Below, piece after piece: positions 57,381-64,000 of a DNA stretch of 64,000 nt. This DNA is from Duncaniella muricolitica. GTDB lineage: Bacteria > Bacteroidota > Bacteroidia > Bacteroidales > Muribaculaceae. Location: positions 992,001-1,056,000 of the forward strand of contig CP061009.1 of assembly GCA_025808375.1 (NCBI GenBank). The letters run 5' to 3'. Both the position numbers and the translations under genes were made by a program. Numbering within the stretch: position 1 is the stretch's first letter; each line of letters starts with the position of its first letter. The notes below the pieces were generated by a model. The model did not search any database. It saw only the letters and a list, made by a program, of their open reading frames with translations, and was not told where the DNA came from.

Positions 57381-57998
57381 TCAGATTTTGATGCCGAGGA
57401 AGCTCATGAATGCTATACCCATCAGGGCTGTGAGGATGAAGGTGATGCCGACACCGCGCAGCGGTCGAGGGATGTTGGAGTATTCGGCCAGACGCTCACG
57501 TATGGCGGCGATTGCCGTGATGGCGAGGAGCCATCCGAGACCCCATCCGCCGCCGGCGCACACTGCTGTCCAGATGCTCGGGAAGTCACGCTGCTGCATG
57601 AAGAGCGAGCCTCCGAGGATAGCACAGTTGACGGCGATGAGCGGCAGGAAGATGCCGAGCGAAGAGTAGAGCGAGGGGCTGAACTTCTCGACGGCCATTT
57701 CGACGAGCTGCGTCATGGAGGCAATCACGGCGATGAACATTATGAGCGAGAGAAAGCTGAGGTCGACGGCGGCAAACTCCTGGCCAAGCCATGCGAGCGC
57801 GCCGGGACGCAACACGTAGTTTTCAAGCAGATAGTTGACCGGAAGGGTCACCACCAGCATGAATGTCACGGCAATGCCGAGGCCAAAGGCCGTCTTAACG
57901 TTCTTGGACACGGCTATGAAGGAGCACATGCCCAGGAAGTAGGCGAAAATCATATTGTCGATAAATATCGACCTGATGAATATGTTGAGATTTTCCAT
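57381..57998 (-). CDS. nqrE: Na+-NQR subunit E
   Basis: Integral membrane subunit of 205 residues with six segments, one of the pair (D and E) with inverted topology that holds an intramembrane iron site. It includes FAYFLGMCSFIAVSKNVKTA near 18-37 with the conserved cysteine and VNCAILGGSLFMQQRDF near 119. 18 bp separate it from nqrD. Confidence 0.95.
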   Translation of the reverse strand: MENLNIFIRSIFIDNMIFAYFLGMCSFIAVSKNVKTAFGLGIAVTFMLVVTLPVNYLLENYVLRPGALAWLGQEFAAVDLSFLSLIMFIAVIASMTQLVEMAVEKFSPSLYSSLGIFLPLIAVNCAILGGSLFMQQRDFPSIWTAVCAGGGWGLGWLLAITAIAAIRERLAEYSNIPRPLRGVGITFILTALMGIAFMSFLGIKI

Positions 57999-58016
57999 AC
58001 TGTTGTTTGTTTAGGG

Positions 58017-58643
58017 TTAATCTTCCTGGAGGTCTTTGTTGATGCTTCTCTGCACCCAGATGATGCACGCCACGACGATGAGGGCCATGGGGGGGAGTAT
58101 CATGAGGCCGTTGTTGACATATCCGTTGTCATAGCACCACTGGGGTATGACCTGAAAGCCGAGCAGAGTGCCGGAGCCGAGGAGCTCGCGGAAGAATCCA
58201 ACGATGACGAGTATTATCGCATAGCCCAGACCGTTGCCCACGCCGTCGAGAAATGCGGGCCAGGGCTTGTTGCCCATGGCGAAGGCTTCGAGACGGCCCA
58301 TGAGTATACAGTTGGTTATGATGAGTCCGATAAACACCGACAACTGCTTGGAGGCGTCGTAGGCATAGGCTTTGAGCACCTGGTCGACGATTACCACCAG
58401 ACCGGCCACCACCACAAGCTGCACGATGATGCGGATATTGGTGGGGATGGTGTTGCGTATGAGCGATATTATCACGTTGGCAAAGGCCAGCACGGCTATA
58501 ACCGAGATGCCCATCACGATGGCGGGCTCGAGTTTGGCGGTGACGGCAAGTACCGAGCAGATGCCGAGCACCTGCACTACGACGGGATTGTTCTTCGAGA
58601 GGGGATTGAAGAGCACGTCGGTATTCTTGATTTTTTCAGCCAT
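58017..58643 (-). CDS. nqrD: Na+-NQR subunit D
   Basis: Membrane subunit of 208 residues, paralogue of NqrE. It has LFNPLSKNNPVVVQVLGICS near 11-30 and IIVQLVVVAGLVVIVDQVLK near 71-90, then ITNCILMGRLEAFAMGNKPW with the conserved cysteine. 27 bp downstream of nqrC. Confidence 0.95.
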   Translation of the reverse strand: MAEKIKNTDVLFNPLSKNNPVVVQVLGICSVLAVTAKLEPAIVMGISVIAVLAFANVIISLIRNTIPTNIRIIVQLVVVAGLVVIVDQVLKAYAYDASKQLSVFIGLIITNCILMGRLEAFAMGNKPWPAFLDGVGNGLGYAIILVIVGFFRELLGSGTLLGFQVIPQWCYDNGYVNNGLMILPPMALIVVACIIWVQRSINKDLQED

Positions 58644-58670
58644 AAGTTATGGATTTGAATCGTGTCAGTT

Positions 58671-59387
58671 TTAGAGATCGGTGGTCTCGGAAAGAGATTG
58701 TAGAAACTTGCGGTAGGGCACCAGACAGTTGTCGAGCATCGAGCCGACCCCTTTGGAGGTGATGGTGCCGCCCGAGATGCCGTCCACATAATCCTCGCCG
58801 TCGAGAGGCTGCTGGCCGGCCTTTACTACGGCTATGGGACGGAAGCGTCCGTCCTTGATTACGTTTTTGCCCTTGAACTGGTCGCTGAAAGCCGGTTTCT
58901 CGATTTCGGCTCCGAGTCCGGGAGTCTCGCCCTGATGAGCGAAGTATGCACCGTAGATAGTAGAGCCGTTGGCGTCAAAAGCCACATATCCCCAGATTGG
59001 GCCCCAGAGGCCGGCACCGTAGACGGGGAGTATGTATTTTTTTGCACCGTCGGCTGTGGTGCATACATAGACGGGGAGCTCGCGGCGGTCGGCGGGTAGT
59101 TTGCTCTGGTTGGCTACATTGACGTCAAACGCCTTCACGCCGTCGATGCGCTGTCCGGCGGCATCGACCACATACTGGTCGGTGATGTAGGTGTTGAAGT
59201 CGCTCACCGTCTGTCCGTCGGCCGGAGTGATGAGGGCGGCGGCAAGTATCTGATTCATCTTGTCGGCATCGATATTCTCCTGCTGACGGTCCTTGAGCGC
59301 GAGCGATGTCGCTGCCAGAGCCGTGCCTACGAGCACTACGAGCACGATGATGTAGATGATAGTGTATGTATTGCTTTGCTTATTCAT
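58671..59387 (-). CDS. nqrC: Na+-NQR subunit C
   Basis: FMN-carrying subunit of 238 residues with one N-terminal membrane helix (about 7-29) and a periplasmic FMN_bind domain. The covalent FMN attachment threonine is in DGISGGTITSKG (about T208); the usual motif is S-G-A-T, so alanine is replaced by glycine here. Standard length for Bacteroidota. 26 bp after nqrB. Confidence 0.94.
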   Translation of the reverse strand: MNKQSNTYTIIYIIVLVVLVGTALAATSLALKDRQQENIDADKMNQILAAALITPADGQTVSDFNTYITDQYVVDAAGQRIDGVKAFDVNVANQSKLPADRRELPVYVCTTADGAKKYILPVYGAGLWGPIWGYVAFDANGSTIYGAYFAHQGETPGLGAEIEKPAFSDQFKGKNVIKDGRFRPIAVVKAGQQPLDGEDYVDGISGGTITSKGVGSMLDNCLVPYRKFLQSLSETTDL

Positions 59388-59413
59388 ATTCGTTGAAAGT
59401 AATGCACATTAAA

Positions 59414-60622
59414 TTAGGCTCTGGTCTTGAGACGGCGCATGCGGCGCGATACGTTGGTCTGAACCACACAATAGTCAATGAGCGGCGCGAGGGCGTTGGC
59501 CAGAAGCACGGCGAGCATGGCTCCCTCGGGATAACCGTTGTTGTAGGTGCGTATGAGTACTGCGACTATGCCTACGAGCAGACCGTAGATGTATTTGCCT
59601 GTGCCGGTGCGTGCGGCTGTCACCGGGTCGGTGGCCATGAAGACTGCCGCGAAGGCAAAACCTCCGTAGAGCAACTGGTCGACCGGCGAGAGGAACGAGG
59701 CCGGATAGGTCGGTGTCTGAAACAGGTTGGCTATCCATCCCATCAGCAGTCCGCCGATGATTACGCTGAGCATGATGCGCCACGAGGCTATGCCTGTGAA
59801 GAGGAGCAGGGCCGCTCCGATGAGTATACACAGTGTGGATGTCTCGCCAAAGGAGCCGGGGATGAGTCCTATGAAGGCGTCCCATGCCGAGATGACGTCG
59901 CCGCGCAGATTGAGCAGCTCGAGTTTGTCACCGGCAAAGGATGCTATCTGGCCGAGGGGGGTGGCTCCGGTGAATCCGTCGGGCAGGTCGTGGCCGAGAC
60001 CGAGGATGGAACCGGTGCTTACAAACACTTTGTCACCGCTCATCTGGGCCGGGTAGGCAAAGAAGAGGAAGGCGCGTGTGACGAGTGCGACGTTAAACAC
60101 GTTGTAGCCTGTGCCTCCAAACACTTCCTTGACAAATATCACCGAGAAGGCGGTGGCTACGGCGAGCATCCACAGCGGGGTCTCGACGGGACAGATGAGG
60201 GGGATGAGGATGCCCGTGACGAGAAATCCCTCCTGTATCTCCTCGTGGCGACACTGGGCTACGGCAAACTCTATGCCGAGACCTACTACATAGGCTACGA
60301 GGATGCGGGGCAGAACGGCCAGAAATCCATAGGCCATAAGCTCCCAGAAGGGAAACTCGGTGGCTCCGGCGGCGAGCCAGTTCTGATAGCCGGTGTTGTA
60401 CATGCCGAAGAGCAGACACGGCATCAGGGCGAGCACCACGATAATCATTATGCGCTTGGAGTCGAGACTGTCATGCACATTGACCGCTCCGGCGCGCGAT
60501 GTGGTGTTGGGGGTATAGAGAAAAGTCTCGAAGCCGTCAAAGACGCTTTGCAGGCTTTGCAGCTTGCCCCCGGGCTCAAAGTTGGGCTTTATGCGGTTAA
60601 GATAATTTCTTAAAACTTTCAT
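59414..60622 (-). CDS. nqrB: Na+-NQR subunit B
   Basis: Main membrane subunit of 402 residues with about ten segments. A covalent FMN sits on the threonine of DGFTGATPLGQIA (about T221). HDSLDSKRIMIIVVLALMPC near 51-70 opens the RnfD/NqrB domain. 32 bp separate it from nqrA. Confidence 0.95.
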   Translation of the reverse strand: MKVLRNYLNRIKPNFEPGGKLQSLQSVFDGFETFLYTPNTTSRAGAVNVHDSLDSKRIMIIVVLALMPCLLFGMYNTGYQNWLAAGATEFPFWELMAYGFLAVLPRILVAYVVGLGIEFAVAQCRHEEIQEGFLVTGILIPLICPVETPLWMLAVATAFSVIFVKEVFGGTGYNVFNVALVTRAFLFFAYPAQMSGDKVFVSTGSILGLGHDLPDGFTGATPLGQIASFAGDKLELLNLRGDVISAWDAFIGLIPGSFGETSTLCILIGAALLLFTGIASWRIMLSVIIGGLLMGWIANLFQTPTYPASFLSPVDQLLYGGFAFAAVFMATDPVTAARTGTGKYIYGLLVGIVAVLIRTYNNGYPEGAMLAVLLANALAPLIDYCVVQTNVSRRMRRLKTRA

Positions 60623-60654
60623 TTTAGACTGGTGGTTGATGTGGGGTTATAAAG

Positions 60655-61995
60655 CTATACTTCGCTGCGCATGTAGTCGAGACCTTCACGCACTATGCGC
60701 TGGAGCTCGAGCTTCGACGGGTCGGCATATTCGGCAAGGGCGAAGTCCTCGGGGGCCACTTCATAGATGCCGAGAGCCTCCATGCGGTCAATGTCGCGGG
60801 CAAGGATGGCTTTGATAAGATATTCGGGCACGATGTCCATGGGCACATAGTCGTCATAGATGCCCGACATGATCATGGCTCGGCGTCCGCCCTGGAGGCG
60901 TGCGTCGGGATTGAAGCGTCGGCTAAGGAAACGTCCGAGAAATGATCGGCTCTCGCTCATCTTGGAGGGGCTAAGCGAGGCCCAGCCCATAAACTCGTCG
61001 GCATCGTCGCCCTCGGGGATTACCGTCACCTGACGGTAGGGGTAACGCAGATAGCCGTCCGGGCCTTCGGGGGTGCCTGTGAGCACGTTGCCCGAGATGA
61101 TGCGGTGATTGCGCCCGTCGGCCTTGACATTGCCTTTGAGCAGACTCTCGAGCGGTGCGCCCGGCAGTGTGCTCACCACACGGGGATTTTGGACCTCGCT
61201 GCCTGTCACGGCTACTTTCACGCTATAGTCCACCCGGCCCTCGCTCATGAGTTGGCCAATCCGGGCAAGGGTCACGATGTCGAGCGTCCACACGGTCTCG
61301 CCCTTATTGACAGGGGCGATGTTGGCTATCTGCACACCGGTGTTGCCGGCGGGGTGGAGCATTGGCAGCTCGACTATCTCGGCACCCTTGATGTCGGGCA
61401 TCCCGCTCCCCTTGGCTACACATATATATATATTACCCTTGGTGAGCGAGCCGAGAGCCTCGACTCCGGCGGTGATGTAAGCCTCCATTCCGCTGATCAT
61501 CTGCTCGAGATTAAGGGCAAGCGGAGCGGTGTCCATGGCGGTGACGAAGATGTCGCGCGGAGTGTCGGACGGCTGCGGTATGATGTCGTAGGGGCGGCGA
61601 CGCATCATGGCCCAGAGTCCCGAGGCCTTGAGTGCGGAGCGCACTGACTCTTCCGAACGGTCGGCGACCGGAACGGGGTGGGGGACAGCAGCTTGGGGTG
61701 AGGTTTTGATGACTACACGTTCAATCTTGCGGCGCGGCCCTCTGACAATGCTTTCGACAATGCCGGCCACCGGAGTGACGAGACATATGGCAGTGTCATT
61801 CTTGTCGTGCATAAGGGGGCTGCCGAGGCTCACCTCGTCGCCCTCCTTGACATCGAGCTTGGGGAGGAAACCGGGGAAATCGTCAGGGACTATGGCTATC
61901 CTGTCGGGCATGATTGTCTCGGCGACAGCCGTGTCGCCGAGCGAGCCCTCAAGACGCATGTTGAGTCCTTTCTTGAGGTTGATTGTCCTTCTCAT
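60655..61995 (-). CDS. nqrA: Na+-NQR subunit A
   Basis: Soluble subunit of 446 residues, first gene of the operon; it contacts the quinone-reduction site. It begins INLKKGLNMRLEGS and has the barrel-sandwich HDKNDTAICLVTPVAGIVES near 64-83 and PAGNTGVQIANIAPVNKGET near 223-242. It lacks the RnfC iron-sulfur motifs, as expected for NqrA. TACCTTTG at 62147-62140 (minus strand) is a possible -7 element about 145 bp upstream, without a good -33. Confidence 0.95.
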   Translation of the reverse strand: MRRTINLKKGLNMRLEGSLGDTAVAETIMPDRIAIVPDDFPGFLPKLDVKEGDEVSLGSPLMHDKNDTAICLVTPVAGIVESIVRGPRRKIERVVIKTSPQAAVPHPVPVADRSEESVRSALKASGLWAMMRRRPYDIIPQPSDTPRDIFVTAMDTAPLALNLEQMISGMEAYITAGVEALGSLTKGNIYICVAKGSGMPDIKGAEIVELPMLHPAGNTGVQIANIAPVNKGETVWTLDIVTLARIGQLMSEGRVDYSVKVAVTGSEVQNPRVVSTLPGAPLESLLKGNVKADGRNHRIISGNVLTGTPEGPDGYLRYPYRQVTVIPEGDDADEFMGWASLSPSKMSESRSFLGRFLSRRFNPDARLQGGRRAMIMSGIYDDYVPMDIVPEYLIKAILARDIDRMEALGIYEVAPEDFALAEYADPSKLELQRIVREGLDYMRSEV

Positions 61996-62272
61996 TTATT
62001 TAAATAATAAAAAATTTTGTACCGTCAGATGTTGTCAGATGTCAGCTCATCCTATAATATTGCCGGCTTAGGGCATATAGCTGTGAATTTACCAAACAAG
62101 ACATGGACGAACTTTACTTAATCTTTACCTTAGAAGTGGCAAAGGTAATAAATTTATTTTAAATATTTTTTCATTTCTTAAGTGCAAAACGCGAAAAATG
62201 AGTCAAAATGATATATCCTTGCCTTTTACTGATAAAAATAAATGTTATGTGTCTAAAAAAACGGATAAAACG

Positions 62273-62304
62273 TTTGCAAACACGGAAATTTCATTTTAAA
62301 TTTG
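62273..62304 (+). promoter_or_regulatory. exbB promoter
   Basis: TTTG at 62273-62276, a 20-nt spacer and TAAATTTG at 62297-62304. The transcript would begin near 62310, leaving an unusually long leader of about 280 nt. The gap 61996-62591 holds the nqr and exbB promoters, this leader and no further gene I can support. Confidence 0.65.
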
Positions 62305-62591
62305 CATATCGTTTCTCTGCTACGCCCGATTGCGAGCATGCAACGACAGTGTAATCAATTTTTTAAACTATCAATATCTAATCCTTAAATTGACAGCCAC
62401 CCACACCGCACACATGACCCCCATTACGTCCGAGTCAACAATCGCGGCCGCGCTACCAACCACATCCCGGCCGTGGCTTTGTCGTATTGCACAATAGCAT
62501 CAGCAAGGTGGAAAGGCAATGTCCAAGACGAAATCATCAAAACTAATAACATCAAACTAATAAACCAAAACAAAAACAGTTAAAACAAATT

Positions 62592-63410
62592 ATGGAAGCT
62601 CAAAAGCCCACCGTAGCCAAGCAGGCTGCAAAAAAAGAAGGCAGCAATGTTGCCGGTATCAAGAATGCATTCCTGGTTATCCTCGCATGCTTCGTAGTAG
62701 CAGTACTCCTTTTCATGTTCTGGTTCGGCCACGAGTCGCACTTTGAGGAAGGCCACCCCATCGACCTCTGGGGCACCATCTACAAGGGCGGATTTATCGT
62801 ACCTATCCTCCAGACCCTCTTCCTTACCGTAATCGTTCTCTCAGTAGAGCGTTGGATCGCCCTCTCTTCAGCTAAGGGCAAAGGCTCAATCGAGAAGTTT
62901 GTAGCCGGCGTAAAGAAGTGTCTTGCTTCTAACGACATCCAGGGTGCCAAGAACCTCTGCAAGAACCAGAAGGGTTCGGTTGCCGCTATCGTAGCCGCAG
63001 CTCTCAACTCATATGAGGAAATGGACAAGAACACCGTTCTCACCAAGGAGCAGAAGATCACCAACCTCCAGAAGACTGTAGAGGAAGCCACCGCACTCGA
63101 GATGCCCGCTCTCCAGCAGAACCTCCCCATCGTAGCTACCCTCACCACTCTCGGTACTCTCGTTGGTCTTCTCGGTACTGTAATCGGTATGATCAAGTCG
63201 TTCCAGGCTCTCGCCGCTTCAGGTGCTCCTGACTCGACCGAGCTCTCTACCGGTATCTCTGAGGCTCTTATCAACACCGCCTTCGGTATCGCAACCGGTG
63301 CATTCGCTGTAATCTCTTACAACTTCTACACAAACAAGATTGACAACCTGACCTACGCTATCGACGAGATCGGCTTCTCAATCGTGCAGACATTTGCCGC
63401 TACACACTAA
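62592..63410 (+). CDS. exbB: MotA/TolQ/ExbB proton-channel protein
   Basis: Inner-membrane energy-transducing protein of 272 residues. Three hydrophobic segments: about 25-46, about 72-92 (long N-terminal region, Bacteroidota type) and the paired helices near 175-245 with LPIVATLTTLGTLVGLLGTV and TAFGIATGAFAVISYNFYTN, the conserved ExbB/TolQ core including the threonine and polar residues that face the channel. It precedes an ExbD/TolR gene by 71 bp. The pair probably powers TonB-dependent import or Tol function. Confidence 0.9.
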   Translation: MEAQKPTVAKQAAKKEGSNVAGIKNAFLVILACFVVAVLLFMFWFGHESHFEEGHPIDLWGTIYKGGFIVPILQTLFLTVIVLSVERWIALSSAKGKGSIEKFVAGVKKCLASNDIQGAKNLCKNQKGSVAAIVAAALNSYEEMDKNTVLTKEQKITNLQKTVEEATALEMPALQQNLPIVATLTTLGTLVGLLGTVIGMIKSFQALAASGAPDSTELSTGISEALINTAFGIATGAFAVISYNFYTNKIDNLTYAIDEIGFSIVQTFAATH

Positions 63411-63481
63411 TTCCACATTACATTATCAAGAAGATAATTCTTAAACAACACCAAAAAACACTCTTCAACCGATAACGTAAT

Positions 63482-64000
63482 ATGGGAAAAGTAAAAATTA
63501 AGAGAAAAAGCACCCTCATCGACATGACCGCGATGAGCGACGTGACTGTGCTCTTGCTTACTTTCTTCATGTTGACATCGACCTTCCTTCAGAAAGAGCC
63601 CGTCACCGTGCTGACGCCTTCTTCTGTATCGGAGCAGAAAGTGCCGACCGCCAATCTGGCGTCGATACTTGTGAGCCCCGAAGGAAAAGTCTTCATCTCC
63701 ATTGCCGGTGACGCTGATGCCGAAACCAAAGACACATGGGGAACCGAGGCTCTTCGCAAGACCATCCTCGATGAAGCAGTAACGCTCTATAACAAGCAGA
63801 ATCCCTCAAAGGCTATTCAGCTTACAGCACAGGATCGTGAGGCTTTCTCCAAAATCAATATGTTTGGAGTACCCTTCCAAGTCCTTCACCAGTTCCTCGC
63901 CATGTCTCAGGCCGATCAGGATAAATATATCGCTGACCTGACCCAGAAAGGCGTAGGTATACCCATCGCTGAAAACAAGGACATGGAGCACCTTAACGAG
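63482..64000 (+). CDS. exbD: ExbD/TolR biopolymer transport protein, truncated by window end
   Basis: First 173 residues of an ExbD-like protein; the frame is open at the window edge. MGKVKIKRKSTLIDMTAMSD places the catalytic-type aspartate (about D20) at the membrane helix VTVLLLTFFMLTSTFL, followed by a periplasmic domain. The aspartate in the SDV context is the proton-carrying residue of the family. Forms the motor complex with the preceding ExbB. Confidence 0.88.
   Translation, partial: MGKVKIKRKSTLIDMTAMSDVTVLLLTFFMLTSTFLQKEPVTVLTPSSVSEQKVPTANLASILVSPEGKVFISIAGDADAETKDTWGTEALRKTILDEAVTLYNKQNPSKAIQLTAQDREAFSKINMFGVPFQVLHQFLAMSQADQDKYIADLTQKGVGIPIAENKDMEHLNE

Noticed and set aside
59366..60613. 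415-codon plus-strand frame opposite nqrB
   Set aside because: Shadow of nqrB, very rich in Gly, Glu and Tyr as expected from antisense of membrane protein codons.
62415..62498. 27-codon leader peptide upstream of exbB
   Set aside because: No ribosome binding site, no codon pattern typical of attenuation, and no adjacent terminator; chance frame is likely.

Overview
The window looks like a chromosome piece from a moderately GC-rich member of the Bacteroidales, probably family Muribaculaceae. This rests on gene content (Fkp-type bifunctional fucose enzyme, GH57/GT4/debranching glycogen cluster, DUF4301 and DUF6056 proteins, L25 of the long CTC type, FtsK-LolA-TrxB order, a six-gene nqr operon) and on many intergenic copies of the Bacteroidota promoter (TTTG or TTG, about 18-21 nt, TAnnTTTG). 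The family-level assignment is inference. I saw no rRNA, tRNA, CRISPR array or prophage.

Layout. 1-1.4 kb: an outer-membrane barrel. 1.5-2.6 kb: an IS982-type insertion sequence with a broken transposase, sitting 22 bp before an ECF sigma factor. 2.6-5.8 kb: that sigma factor, a single-span partner protein, a small secreted protein and an S41 peptidase. 6.2-11 kb: glycogen metabolism operon (debranching enzyme, glycosyltransferase, GH57 enzyme with a lysine/alanine-rich tail). 11-22 kb: SprT-like protein, a Gly-Thr repeat secreted protein, MscS channel, thioredoxin-fold protein, S4 protein, GNAT enzyme, Pth, L25, DUF4301, a second GNAT, EngB. 22-27 kb: GH51 arabinofuranosidase, DUF6056 membrane protein, CapA-like protein. 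27-37 kb: housekeeping (FolD, Ffh, PanD, PanC, RecR, GNAT, TrxB, LolA, FtsK). 37-47 kb: flavodoxin, L34, nicotinate phosphoribosyltransferase, ClpB, several small unknown proteins, DUF805, S1/P1 nuclease, glutamate dehydrogenase, DUF362 protein. 47-56 kb: TonB-dependent receptor, GH43, fucose permease, Fkp, lipoprotein. 56-62 kb: nqrABCDEF. 62.6 kb to the end: ExbB/TolQ and a truncated ExbD/TolR.

How parts work together. The 6-11 kb operon handles storage glucan. GH43, FucP and Fkp form a salvage line in which fucose is imported and converted to GDP-fucose. Na+-NQR and the ExbB/ExbD pair face away from each other across a 0.6 kb promoter region; they set up and use the ion gradient at the inner membrane and the latter probably powers TonB receptors. 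CapA and DUF6056 overlap by 4 bp and probably act together at the envelope.

The most unusual content is between the genes. Family A is a short G/C hairpin with an AGGTTAT tail, whose hairpin end abuts a start codon (6-8 nt away in three cases) or a stop codon (0-4 nt away in three cases). Family B consists of long palindromes built from one consensus (ACAAAAGTTTC..GGACA.AAGAAAC..AAG), often spanning the space between two convergent stop codons. I also see two candidate small RNAs (near 24.2 kb and 44.9 kb), each with a consensus promoter and a hairpin/T-run terminator, and an IS copy carrying a terminator-like hairpin into the leader of the sigma-factor operon.
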